A stretch of DNA of 64,000 nucleotides from Aquimonas sp041395245. GTDB taxonomy: Bacteria; Pseudomonadota; Gammaproteobacteria; Xanthomonadales; Xanthomonadaceae. The stretch spans positions 62,001 to 126,000 of the forward strand of contig JAWLAY010000010.1 of assembly GCA_041395245.1 (NCBI GenBank), given 5' to 3'. Positions 36,429 through 44,870 of this stretch are shown piece after piece. Under the pieces are notes generated by a model. That model did not search any database, had not been told where the DNA came from, and saw only the letters and a program-made list of their open reading frames with translations. The position numbers and the translations under genes were made by a program. Within the stretch, counting starts at the first letter, position 1. Every line of letters begins with the position of its first letter.

Positions 36429-38234
36429 GTGCCGATTCAGCTGCTGCCAGACACCCTGATCAATCAGATTGCCGCAGGCGAAGTGGTTGAGCGCCCTGCG
36501 TCGGTGGTGAAGGAACTGCTGGAGAATGCACTGGATGCCGGTGCCAGTCGGATCGATATCGATCTGGAGGAAGGCGGCATTCGGCTGATCCGGATACGTG
36601 ACGACGGCATCGGCATTGCTGCGGAGGAACTACCGCTCGCGCTGTCGCGTCACGCGACGAGCAAGATCGGCAGTCTGGAGGATCTGGAATCGGTCGCCAC
36701 GCTGGGGTTTCGCGGCGAGGCTTTGCCGTCGATTGCGTCGGTGTCGAAGTTTGCTATCACCTCTCGACCGGCGAAGCAGGCGCAGGCATGTCGTGTGGAA
36801 GTCGAAAATGGCCGCGTGCTTCCCGGCGTTCCGGCGGCGCATCCCGCGGGCACCAGCATCGAAGTTCGCGATCTGTTCTACAGCGTGCCCGCGCGGCGCA
36901 AGTTCCTGCGCGCCGAGCGTACCGAACTGGGGCACGTCGAGGATTTGGTGCGAACGCTGGCACTGGCACGAATGGACGTGGAATTCCGCGTGCAGCACAA
37001 CGGCAAGGCGATCCGGCATTTCCGTGCTGTCGAAGCCGAGTCGGATCTGCGCAAGCGACTCGCCGAAGCGCTGGGCGATGGCTTTGCGCCCGCGTCTCTG
37101 CAGGTTGCCGCTGAAGCAGCAGGATTGCATCTGCACGGCTGGGTCGGCTTGCCGACGGCCTCGCGCAGCCAGGCGGATCAGCAGTTCTTTTTCGTCAACG
37201 GACGCCATGTGAAGGATCGTCTGGTCGCGCATGCGGTGAAGCAGGCCTATGCCGATGTGCTATTCCATGGCCGTCATGCCGCGTTCGTGTTGTTCCTGGA
37301 TATCGATCCGCGTCGGGTGGATGTCAACGTGCATCCGGCCAAGCACGAAGTGCGCTTCCGCGATGGCCGTTTGGTGCATGACTTCATTTTTCGCAGCCTG
37401 CATGAAGCGTTGGCGGGCACGCGCGCGGGGAGTGCAGCTGCGATGCCCGAAGCACCGTCGATGCCTTCCAGTACGCTGGCAGCGACGGCGATTTCTTCCA
37501 GCCCAGCATCGACGTCGCCCGCGTTCGGCAGTTGGTCCCGTCCGCAGCAGGGCGCGATGAGTCTGCCGGTGCGCGAGCAGGTGGCGGCCTACGCGGCCTT
37601 GTATTCGCCCACATCGACGCCACGCCTGCCAGAGCCCGATCCCGCGCAAGTGCCACCACTCGGCTACGCGCTGGCGCAATTGCATGGGGTCTTCGTACTG
37701 GCGCAGAACGCCGCTGGACTGGTGCTCGTCGACATGCACGCCGCACACGAACGCATCACCTACGAGCGCCTGAAAGCCGCGCGCGAAGGGCAGGGTGTGC
37801 AGTCACAGCCCTTGCTGGTGCCGGTGGCGCTCAGTGTCAGTGAACGCGAGGCGGACTGTGCCGAACGCGAGGCGCAGTCCTTGGCCGACTGGGGTATCGA
37901 ACTGCAGCGTACCGGTCCGCAGTCCTTGAGCGTGCGTGCGGTGCCGGTCTTGCTGGCCGGAGCGGATGCGCGTCAACTTGTGCTGGACGTGCTGGCAGAC
38001 CTGATGGAGAACGGGCAAACCCGGCGGGTGACCGAGCTTGGCAACGAACTTTTGGCTACCTTGGCCTGCCATACGTCGGTACGTGCCAATCGCCAGCTTA
38101 GTCTGGCCGAAATGAATGCGCTGTTGCGCGATATGGAAGCCACCGAGCGCTCGGGACAGTGCAATCATGGCCGCCCGACCTGGACCCAACTCAGCATGGC
38201 CGAGTTGGACAAATTTTTTCTGCGCGGGCGTTGA
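36429..38234 (+). CDS. mutL: DNA mismatch repair protein MutL
   Basis: A 601-residue GHKL-ATPase that links MutS recognition to strand cutting and removal. N-terminal ATPase motifs: 'ELLENALDAGA' (motif I with Glu and Asn), 'IRDDGIGI' (motif II) and 'TLGFRGEALPSI' (motif III). The middle is low complexity (about 340-420). The C-terminal domain has the metal-binding endonuclease motif DMHAAHERITYE, so this MutL should nick DNA, as in species without MutH. I chose the GTG at 36429, which gives the usual start MPIQLLPD; an earlier GTG at 36381 adds 16 unmatched residues. It is convergent with miaB (7 bp apart). Confidence 0.96.
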   Translation: MPIQLLPDTLINQIAAGEVVERPASVVKELLENALDAGASRIDIDLEEGGIRLIRIRDDGIGIAAEELPLALSRHATSKIGSLEDLESVATLGFRGEALPSIASVSKFAITSRPAKQAQACRVEVENGRVLPGVPAAHPAGTSIEVRDLFYSVPARRKFLRAERTELGHVEDLVRTLALARMDVEFRVQHNGKAIRHFRAVEAESDLRKRLAEALGDGFAPASLQVAAEAAGLHLHGWVGLPTASRSQADQQFFFVNGRHVKDRLVAHAVKQAYADVLFHGRHAAFVLFLDIDPRRVDVNVHPAKHEVRFRDGRLVHDFIFRSLHEALAGTRAGSAAAMPEAPSMPSSTLAATAISSSPASTSPAFGSWSRPQQGAMSLPVREQVAAYAALYSPTSTPRLPEPDPAQVPPLGYALAQLHGVFVLAQNAAGLVLVDMHAAHERITYERLKAAREGQGVQSQPLLVPVALSVSEREADCAEREAQSLADWGIELQRTGPQSLSVRAVPVLLAGADARQLVLDVLADLMENGQTRRVTELGNELLATLACHTSVRANRQLSLAEMNALLRDMEATERSGQCNHGRPTWTQLSMAELDKFFLRGR

Positions 38235-38241
38235 GCGACGC

Positions 38242-39588
38242 TCAGGCTTCGTCGATCAGCACGCGACCACGCAGTGAGTTCGACATCGCCTCGGTGATGA
38301 CCACATCGACGAATTCGCCGATCAGGCGTTTGGGGCCAGCGAAGTTGACGTAGCGCATGTTCTCGGTGCGCCCGGTCAGTTCGTTCGGGTCCTTGCGGCT
38401 CGGGCCTTCCACCAGTACCCGCTGGGTGCTGCCGACCATGGATCGGGAATAGGCTTTGGCGTTGCCATCAATCGCGGCTTGCAGACGTTGCAGGCGCGCG
38501 CTCTTTTCGTCCGCCGAGGTCTCATCCGGCAGATTCGATGCCGGTGTGCCCGGTCGCGCGGAGTAGATGAAGGAGAAGCTCTGGTCGAACTCGATATCGG
38601 CGATCAGCTTCATGGTCGCTTCGAAATCGCGCTCGGTTTCGCCGGGAAAGCCGACGATGAAATCGGAGCTGATCGCAATGCCCGGCTTGGCTTCTTTCAG
38701 GCGACGGATCTTGGCCTTGTATTCCAGTGCAGTATGGCCGCGCTTCATGGCGGCGAGGATGCGGTCGGAACCCGCCTGCACCGGCAGATGCACGAAGGCG
38801 GCCAGTTCAGGGACATCGCGATGCGCCTCGATCAGACTGTCGCTGAACTCGACCGGATGCGAGGTGGTGTAGCGGATGCGCCCGATGCCCGGCACCTGGG
38901 CAATGGCGCGGATCAGGTCGGCGAGATCGGCGGTGCCTGCTTCGGGGTCGTGCTTGTCGAGCAGCCCGCGATACGCATTGACGTTCTGACCCAGCAGATT
39001 GACCTCGCGCACGCCTTGTTCGGCGAGTTGCGCAACTTCGAGAAGCACATCCTCAAACGGACGACTGACCTCTTCACCACGCGTGTAGGGCACCACGCAG
39101 AAGGTGCAGTATTTGCTGCAGCCTTCCATGATCGACACGAAGGCGGTCGGGCCTTCGGCGCGCGGTTCGGGAAGACGGTCGAACTTTTCGATTTCGGGGA
39201 AGCTGATGTCCACCTGCGGGCGACCGGATTCACGCTTGGCCTGGATCATCTCGGGCAGTCGATGCAGGGTTTGCGGCCCAAACACCAGATCGACATAGGG
39301 CGCGCGCTTGAGGATGGACTCGCCTTCCTGGCTGGCCACACAGCCGCCAACACCGATGATGACCTTGTCGTTGCGCTGCTTCAGTTCCTTCCAGCGACCC
39401 AACTGGCTGAACACCTTTTCCTGCGCCTTTTCGCGGATCGAACAGGTGTTGACCAGAATGACATCGGCCTCGTCTTCGACATCGGTCAGTTCCAGCCCAT
39501 GGGTTTCGGCGAGCAGATCGGCCATCTTGGCCGAGTCGTACTCGTTCATCTGGCAACCATGGGTTTTGACGAACAGCTTGCCTGCCAT
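38242..39588 (-). CDS. miaB: tRNA-2-methylthio-N6-dimethylallyladenosine synthase
   Basis: A 448-residue radical SAM methylthiotransferase that converts i6A37 to ms2i6A37 in tRNAs reading U-initial codons. First cluster: Cys12, Cys49, Cys83. Radical SAM motif CSKYCTFC: Cys157, Cys161, Cys164, with 'VPYTRGEEVSRP' after it. The C-terminal TRAM domain is present (about 380-440). 'KTHGCQMNEYDS' at the N-terminus is diagnostic for MiaB. The gene stands between the mutL end and the S1/P1 nuclease gene on the same strand. Confidence 0.97.
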   Translation of the reverse strand: MAGKLFVKTHGCQMNEYDSAKMADLLAETHGLELTDVEDEADVILVNTCSIREKAQEKVFSQLGRWKELKQRNDKVIIGVGGCVASQEGESILKRAPYVDLVFGPQTLHRLPEMIQAKRESGRPQVDISFPEIEKFDRLPEPRAEGPTAFVSIMEGCSKYCTFCVVPYTRGEEVSRPFEDVLLEVAQLAEQGVREVNLLGQNVNAYRGLLDKHDPEAGTADLADLIRAIAQVPGIGRIRYTTSHPVEFSDSLIEAHRDVPELAAFVHLPVQAGSDRILAAMKRGHTALEYKAKIRRLKEAKPGIAISSDFIVGFPGETERDFEATMKLIADIEFDQSFSFIYSARPGTPASNLPDETSADEKSARLQRLQAAIDGNAKAYSRSMVGSTQRVLVEGPSRKDPNELTGRTENMRYVNFAGPKRLIGEFVDVVITEAMSNSLRGRVLIDEA

Positions 39589-39660
39589 GTGCGCTTGGCC
39601 AAGGAACGGAAGGGGCGCAGATTGTAGGCGCGACGCGGCCTGCAGGCTACACGGCGGGCA

Positions 39661-40476
39661 TCACGGCGTGTCGAGATCGGCGTTCAGGACGGCGGCGAGA
39701 CGCGCCCCGGCCAACTGCAGTTGGTGCTCTGCCTGCGGTCTCATGCTCAGGACGTAGGCTTCCTCGACACGTCGGCGCGGCGGGTAGATCTGTTCACTTT
39801 CGACCAGGCGGCAGGCGCTTTCAGCCCAATGAATGGCCGGGTTGGCGCCAGTGACGCGGCCAGGACGCGGCAGGTCGGACTGCAGCAAATCAGCGTACTC
39901 ATCCGCACGCAAAGGACGGCTTTCCAGTAGCACGCGATCAAACAACGCGTGCAGACTCATGCCCTGAAATCCATAGCGAACCTGGAACGTGTTGGCGCCG
40001 CGGTCGTCACCGAAGGCCGAATGCAAGGGTTGGTGGATGTCGGCGAGGAAATGCACGACAAACTTCAAGGCTTCGGCGCGAGCGTGAATGGAGGCGCGCC
40101 GATCACGCAGAATGCCGCGATAGTGCGCGATGGCGGCCACGATGCACTGGCCGTCTGGGCAATCCCGTTCGGCGACGTAGTGGCAGGGATCGTTGCGGTT
40201 GAAGTTGATGAAATGCAGTCGTGCCGTCTTCCGATAGTGAGGCAGGTCGCGTACTTCGTCGGCCCACGTTGAAATCACGGCAAGATACGGAGAAGCCTCC
40301 TCCTCAAGCAGTTCGCGAACGGCCGCTTTGGCGGCGGGCGTGAGCCGCCGTTCCGCCAGTTCGGCCACGATGCGATGACCTTTGGCTGACCAGGCATGCG
40401 CGCTTTGCCACATCGGCAGCACCAGCAGGATGCTCAGCAGGCAGATGCGGCAATGGAATCGGATCTTCGGTGGCAT
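39661..40476 (-). CDS. Secreted S1/P1-type nuclease
   Basis: A 271-residue protein with a signal peptide that ends AHA-W; in this family the mature N-terminal Trp and several His/Asp residues bind three zinc ions. The family motifs are 'WSAKGHRIVAELAERRL', 'WADEVRD', 'HFINF' and 'VHFLADIHQPLHSAFGDDRG'. It should degrade single-stranded nucleic acid outside the cytoplasm or in the periplasm. It lies 81 bp downstream of mutY on the same strand. Confidence 0.92.
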   Translation of the reverse strand: MPPKIRFHCRICLLSILLVLPMWQSAHAWSAKGHRIVAELAERRLTPAAKAAVRELLEEEASPYLAVISTWADEVRDLPHYRKTARLHFINFNRNDPCHYVAERDCPDGQCIVAAIAHYRGILRDRRASIHARAEALKFVVHFLADIHQPLHSAFGDDRGANTFQVRYGFQGMSLHALFDRVLLESRPLRADEYADLLQSDLPRPGRVTGANPAIHWAESACRLVESEQIYPPRRRVEEAYVLSMRPQAEHQLQLAGARLAAVLNADLDTP

Positions 40477-40557
40477 CAGGGTGATTCGGGTTGGTCCGCG
40501 CAGGGCCGAGCAGGATAACGCTTGTGCCTTGAGGGTTCGCTCGACGAGATGAGGTTG

Positions 40558-41598
40558 TCAACTTTCATGACCGTCTTCGAGCAGACGTCGGATTGGCGCA
40601 GGCAGTCCCAGAGTGGCAAGGTCGACTTGTGCAAACCATCCTTCCCTGAGCGGTTCATGGAGTCGTTGCGGCGGCTTTTCGACGCGGAAGTGCAGGGTCG
40701 TGACATGCAACTTGAAGTGGCTGAAAACGTGTTGAAAGTGGATCGCCTCCCGGTTCGCGCGAACCGCGCCATAACGCAGGGCGAGCGCCTCGGCATCCGA
40801 CGTCGTGCTGGCTTCGGGCAAGCTCCACAATGCGCCCCAGATACCGGTTGCCGGGCGCTGTTGCAGCATCACCTTGCCCTGGTCATCGGTGATCCAGAGC
40901 AGAGTGGTCGCGCGCTCTGGAACCTCGCGACGTGGCTTGCGGGCGGGGATTTCGGCTTGCAGACCGTGCTGCCGGGCGATGCATGCGCCCGCGACAGGAC
41001 ACGCGTCACAGCGTGGTCGTTGTCGTTTGCATAGTGTCGCCCCCAAATCCATCAGCGCTTGTGTGTAGTCGGCCAGGCGCTGCGGTGGCAGGCGCGCTTC
41101 ACTGGCTTGCCAGAGTTGCCGTTCGACATCGCGGACGCCGGGCCATTCGCGCAGTCCGAGTTGACGACTCAGCACGCGCTTGACGTTGCCATCGAGAATT
41201 GGGAAGGGTAGTTCAAAGGCTTGCGCCAGAATGGCTCCCGCCGTGGAGCGTCCAATGCCCGGCAATGCCAGCAAGGCATCGATATCGCGCGGTAGATCGC
41301 CATCATGCTGTTCGACGCAGATTCTGGCCGCTCGATGCAGATTGCGTGCGCGGCTGTAGTAGCCCAGGCCCGACCACAGTGCGAGCACGCGATCCAGATC
41401 GGCAGCGGCCAGCGCAGGTAGATCGGGTAGCGCGAGCACAAAACGCTCGAAGTAGCCGATGACGCTGCTGACCTGGGTCTGTTGCAGCATGATTTCCGAC
41501 AGCCAGACGCGATACGGGCTGCGCGGATGCTGCCAGGGCAGATCATGACGGCCCGCCCGGTCGAACCAGTGCAGAAGGTCTTCAGCAAAGGTGGACAA
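40558..41598 (-). CDS. mutY: A/G-specific adenine glycosylase
   Basis: A 346-residue base-excision repair enzyme that removes adenine opposite 8-oxoguanine. The helix-hairpin-helix motif 'LPGIGRSTAGAILA', the catalytic Glu in 'WLSEIMLQQTQV' (about residue 35), the Asp in 'LDGNVKRVL', the four-Cys [4Fe-4S] loop ('CKRQRPRCDACPVAGAC'), and a C-terminal MutT-like domain are all seen. The start is an uncommon TTG at 41598, 3 nt after the ftsY stop. The conserved N-terminal region begins soon after it. Confidence 0.95.
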   Translation of the reverse strand: MSTFAEDLLHWFDRAGRHDLPWQHPRSPYRVWLSEIMLQQTQVSSVIGYFERFVLALPDLPALAAADLDRVLALWSGLGYYSRARNLHRAARICVEQHDGDLPRDIDALLALPGIGRSTAGAILAQAFELPFPILDGNVKRVLSRQLGLREWPGVRDVERQLWQASEARLPPQRLADYTQALMDLGATLCKRQRPRCDACPVAGACIARQHGLQAEIPARKPRREVPERATTLLWITDDQGKVMLQQRPATGIWGALWSLPEASTTSDAEALALRYGAVRANREAIHFQHVFSHFKLHVTTLHFRVEKPPQRLHEPLREGWFAQVDLATLGLPAPIRRLLEDGHES

Positions 41599-41601
41599 GG
41601 A

Positions 41602-42759
41602 TCAGCCCAAGGTCGCGGGCAGCAGGGCATCCACGAACGCGGCGGGGTCGAATTCGCGTAGATCCGGTGCCTTTTCACCCAACCCGACGAAGCGGATGGG
41701 CAGACCGAACTCCTTCGCCAGCGCGAAGATCACGCCACCCTTGGCGGTGCCATCCAGCTTGGTGACGACCAATCCGGTCACGCCCGCGTGCTGGCGGAAC
41801 TGTCGCACCTGATTCACCGCGTTCTGTCCGGTGGTGCCATCGATCACCATCAGCACCTCATGGGGCGCCGCGGGATCAAGTTTGGTCAGCACGCGGCGCA
41901 CCTTGGCGAGTTCCTCCATCAGGCCGCTCTGGGTATGCAAGCGACCGGCCGTGTCGGCAATCAGCAGGTCGAACTGCTTGGCCTGCGCCGACTGCAGAGC
42001 ATCAAAAATGACCGATGCCGAATCCGCGTTCTGACCTTGCGAGATCACCGGCACTTGATGCCGTGCACCCCAGGTCTTGAGTTGTTCGACGGCCGCCGCG
42101 CGAAAGGTGTCGCCTGCGGCCAGCACCACGGATTTGCCTTGTTGCTGATAGCGCCAGGCCAGCTTGCCGATGCTGGTGGTCTTGCCGACGCCATTGACGC
42201 CAACGGTCAGAATCACGAATGGACGTGCGCTGTCGACATCGAGCGGCACGGCGACAGGTTGCAGCAGTTCGCGCAGTGCGGACCGCAGTGCTGCCAGCAG
42301 GGCAGGTGCGTCGGCGAACTCCCGCTTGTGCATGCGCCGCCGCAGGTCCTCGATGAGTGTCTGGGTAGCCGAAACGCCGACGTCGGCGGTCAACAGACAG
42401 GTTTCGATTTCATCCAGCAGGTCGTCATCCAGGCGTGGGTTGCGCTGGAACAAGGAGCCGAGGCTGCGAGCAAAACTGCTGGTCGCCAGTCGCTCGCGCC
42501 AGCTTGTCCGCATGGGCGCGACGGGCTCGATGGCGGACGCGTCGGGTTCGTGCTCCGTGACGCCCGGCGACGAGTCCATTTGGTCTGACGCGGCGTCCTC
42601 GGTGGCCGCCTCCTGCAACGCGAGACCGCTATCGGGCTCGGTCGTCGGTATCGGATGCGCGTCGGGCTCGACACGATCAGCGGGTTCGGCGCTGGCCGGT
42701 TCGACGACGCTGCCGGTTGGCGGGACCTCGGCGGGTTTTTTCTTCCAGAACTTGAACAT
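41602..42759 (-). CDS. ftsY: Signal recognition particle receptor FtsY
   Basis: A 385-residue SRP receptor GTPase. The acidic N-terminal A domain (about residues 1-80) starts with MFKFWKKK, then come the N domain and the GTPase. G motifs: G1 'GVNGVGKTTSIGKLA', 'DTFRAAAVEQL', G3 'DTAGRLHTQ' and G4 'TKLDGTAKGG'. It docks ribosome-SRP complexes at the inner membrane. I chose the ATG at 42759, which gives the usual FtsY N-terminus. It is divergent from rsmD, as in many proteobacteria, and is followed by mutY. Confidence 0.97.
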   Translation of the reverse strand: MFKFWKKKPAEVPPTGSVVEPASAEPADRVEPDAHPIPTTEPDSGLALQEAATEDAASDQMDSSPGVTEHEPDASAIEPVAPMRTSWRERLATSSFARSLGSLFQRNPRLDDDLLDEIETCLLTADVGVSATQTLIEDLRRRMHKREFADAPALLAALRSALRELLQPVAVPLDVDSARPFVILTVGVNGVGKTTSIGKLAWRYQQQGKSVVLAAGDTFRAAAVEQLKTWGARHQVPVISQGQNADSASVIFDALQSAQAKQFDLLIADTAGRLHTQSGLMEELAKVRRVLTKLDPAAPHEVLMVIDGTTGQNAVNQVRQFRQHAGVTGLVVTKLDGTAKGGVIFALAKEFGLPIRFVGLGEKAPDLREFDPAAFVDALLPATLG

Positions 42760-42842
42760 GGCTTGCGATCGGATTTCGGCGGGATGGCATGAATGCCCGA
42801 GGGCTGTCATGGTAGCAGTCCAATGCCTTCTGACCGGTTGCC

Positions 42843-43457
42843 ATGAAGCTCGGAAAATCCTCTCGACCCGCTCCGCGAAAGACGCCCGAAGGCAGCGTTC
42901 GTCTGATCGGCGGACGGTGGCGCGGTACGCGTCTGCCGGTGCTTGATGCGGACGGTTTGCGCCCGAGTTCGGATCGCGTGCGTGAAACCGTCTTCAACTG
43001 GTTGCAGTTCGAGCTGCATGGCTTGCGCGTACTGGATGCCTTTGCGGGCAGTGGCGCCTTGGGCCTGGAGGCGGCGTCTCGCGGTGCCGCACAGGTGTTT
43101 CTGGTCGAGCGTGATCCGCGTGTGGCTGCCGGGTTGCAGTCGAGTTGCCAGCGACTGGGTGCGGAGCAAGTACAGGTCATCCAGGCCGATGTGCTGGCTT
43201 GGCTGGCGCAACATCCGGCTCTGCAGTTCGATCTGGCCTTTGTGGATCCGCCGTTCGCAGCGGGACTTTACGAACCCGTGCTGCGCGCGCTGGCACCTCA
43301 CCTTGGTGCCGGTGCCTGGTTGTATGTCGAGCTGCCGCTTTCGCTGGAGTTGCCGGCCCTGCCGGGATGGCGTTGCCATCGGCAAGGCGAAACCCGCGAG
43401 GTTCGCTTCTCGTTGTATCGCCACGAGCCAGCGGATTCGACGGACTGCGCGCCGTGA
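42843..43457 (+). CDS. rsmD: 16S rRNA (guanine966-N2)-methyltransferase
   Basis: A 204-residue SAM-dependent methyltransferase that modifies G966 of 16S rRNA. The 'GGRWRGTRLPV' N-terminus, 'RPSSDRVRETVFNWL', the SAM-binding 'DAFAGSGALGLEAASRG', and the catalytic 'FVDPPF' (DPPF) are typical. It starts divergently from ftsY and is followed by coaD, a common order in gammaproteobacteria. Confidence 0.95.
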   Translation: MKLGKSSRPAPRKTPEGSVRLIGGRWRGTRLPVLDADGLRPSSDRVRETVFNWLQFELHGLRVLDAFAGSGALGLEAASRGAAQVFLVERDPRVAAGLQSSCQRLGAEQVQVIQADVLAWLAQHPALQFDLAFVDPPFAAGLYEPVLRALAPHLGAGAWLYVELPLSLELPALPGWRCHRQGETREVRFSLYRHEPADSTDCAP

Positions 43458-43506
43458 TCCGGTCGGCTACACTGCGCCCGTTCCGCCAGCCCTGTGATCC
43501 TGCCCG

Positions 43507-44004
43507 ATGAGCTTGAGTCGTCAACGTGTGGCCGTCTATCCCGGCACATTCGATCCGATCACCAATGGTCATATCGATCTCGTGGCCCGCGCGGCGCCAT
43601 TGTTCGAGCGGATCGTCGTGGGTGTTGCCGAAAGTCCCCACAAGGGACCCGGTTTCGATTTGCAGGACCGCATCGAGCTGGCGCAGATTTGTCTGGCCGA
43701 TCTGCCGAATGTCGAAGTGCTCGGTTTTGATACCTTGCTGGCCGATTTCGTGCGTCGCGTCGGTGGCGGCGTGCTGTTGCGCGGTTTGCGTGCGGTGTCG
43801 GATTTCGAGTACGAATTCCAGATGGCCAGCATGAATCGCCATCTGATCCCCGAGGTGGAGACGCTGTTCCTCACGCCAGCGGAAAAATACAGTTTCATCT
43901 CGTCGTCGCTGGTGCGTGAGATTGCGCGGCTCGGCGGCGATGTCTCCGGTTTCGTGCATCCTCGCGTGGATGCGGCACTCAAGAAGCGCTGGCAGCGCGC
44001 CTGA
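43507..44004 (+). CDS. coaD: Phosphopantetheine adenylyltransferase
   Basis: A 165-residue enzyme of CoA synthesis that joins 4'-phosphopantetheine with ATP. The nucleotidyltransferase HxGH-type motif is seen in 'YPGTFDPITNGHIDLV' (TNGH), with 'LRGLRAVSDFEYE' and the ISSS-type motif 'YSFISSSLVREIA' farther on. Length matches the family. It is in the order rsmD-coaD-lipoprotein-ferredoxin. Confidence 0.97.
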   Translation: MSLSRQRVAVYPGTFDPITNGHIDLVARAAPLFERIVVGVAESPHKGPGFDLQDRIELAQICLADLPNVEVLGFDTLLADFVRRVGGGVLLRGLRAVSDFEYEFQMASMNRHLIPEVETLFLTPAEKYSFISSSLVREIARLGGDVSGFVHPRVDAALKKRWQRA

Positions 44005-44054
44005 GTCCACTGTTCTGTTGGCTGCCGGTTTGATTGACTGAAAGGAAGTCCCCG

Positions 44055-44564
44055 ATGAGCAAGATTTTCGTCCTGATGATGTCCGCCGGGCTGGCACTGG
44101 GTCTGAGTGCATGCGGCGGTGACAAGCCCGCGGATTCCGCTGCGCAGACGGCGCCTGCCGCGCAGGCCGCCATCACGGTTCCCACTGACCCGGCCGATGA
44201 CCGCGCCTGGCGCATGTATCTGACCCAGGTGGTGAAGCAGAACATGGAGGGCATTCGCAACAGTCCATTCATGTATTACCTGCCAGCGGCATCTGTCGCC
44301 GATTTCCAGGATCAGTTTGACCGTCAGGCCGATCAGGTGGCGGGTGTGGTGGCGCAGGGTGTGCTGCCCGGCAACATGCTGGCCTTCGGTGGTCCCGAGT
44401 ACGCCAAGATGGCGGACCTGATCATCGAAGCCTTCACGGGCGCATCGGAAGGCTCGATGAAGGACGTACGTGTGCTCTACATCGGCACGACGGCGGATGC
44501 CGAGCGTGCGCGCTCGGTGGTCGAACTGACCGGCGCGACCTTTGTCGTGGTTGAAGCCAAGTAG
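44055..44564 (+). CDS. Lipoprotein of unknown function
   Basis: A 169-residue lipoprotein with lipobox LSAC (Cys at about 19), then a short Ala-rich linker and an alpha/beta domain. AAGGAAG lies upstream of the ATG at 44055. I do not recognise the folded part (about 50-169; 'AWRMYLTQVVKQNMEGIR', 'GTTADAERARSVVELTG'). Placed between coaD and the ferredoxin gene, with a GC-rich inverted repeat after it. Confidence 0.65.
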   Translation: MSKIFVLMMSAGLALGLSACGGDKPADSAAQTAPAAQAAITVPTDPADDRAWRMYLTQVVKQNMEGIRNSPFMYYLPAASVADFQDQFDRQADQVAGVVAQGVLPGNMLAFGGPEYAKMADLIIEAFTGASEGSMKDVRVLYIGTTADAERARSVVELTGATFVVVEAK

Positions 44565-44571
44565 TGCAGTG

Positions 44572-44599
44572 CGCGCCCTCGGCGTGGGTCGAGGGCGCG
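44572..44599. terminator. GC-rich hairpin between lipoprotein and ferredoxin genes
   Basis: A perfect 10-bp stem (CGCGCCCTCG and CGAGGGCGCG) with an 8-nt loop. Only two T residues follow, so it may be a weak terminator or a processing site within an operon rather than a full stop. Confidence 0.5.
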
Positions 44600-44615
44600 T
44601 TGGCATGAGCACGTC

Positions 44616-44870
44616 ATGGCGTTGTTGATCAATTCGCTCTGCGTCAATTGCGACGTGTGTGAGCCGGCCTGTCCCAATCAGGCGATATCGCAGGGCGAGA
44701 CCATTTATGAGATCGACCCAGATCGCTGCACCGAGTGCGTCGGACATTTCGACGAGCCGCAGTGCATGGCGGTGTGTCCGGTCGAGTGCATCGATCCCGA
44801 TCCGGCCCACCCCGAGAGTCGCGACCAGTTGCTGATCAAATTCAATTTGCTGACGGGAGTGGCGGTATGA
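44616..44870 (+). CDS. YfhL-type 2[4Fe-4S] ferredoxin
   Basis: An 84-residue ferredoxin. Cluster one uses the run C9-x2-C12-x2-C15-x3-C19-P; cluster two uses C38, C41, C50 and C54-P with the extended loop (CVGHFDEPQC) that is typical of YfhL-like proteins. It should pass electrons in the cytoplasm. Next to coaD is a usual place in pseudomonads and relatives. Its stop overlaps the start of the gamma-glutamyltransferase gene (ATGA at 44867-44870). Confidence 0.93.
   Translation: MALLINSLCVNCDVCEPACPNQAISQGETIYEIDPDRCTECVGHFDEPQCMAVCPVECIDPDPAHPESRDQLLIKFNLLTGVAV

Noticed and set aside
43458..43506. Promoter for coaD from a TACACT box
   Set aside because: No matching -35 box at a proper distance; the gene is probably co-transcribed with rsmD.
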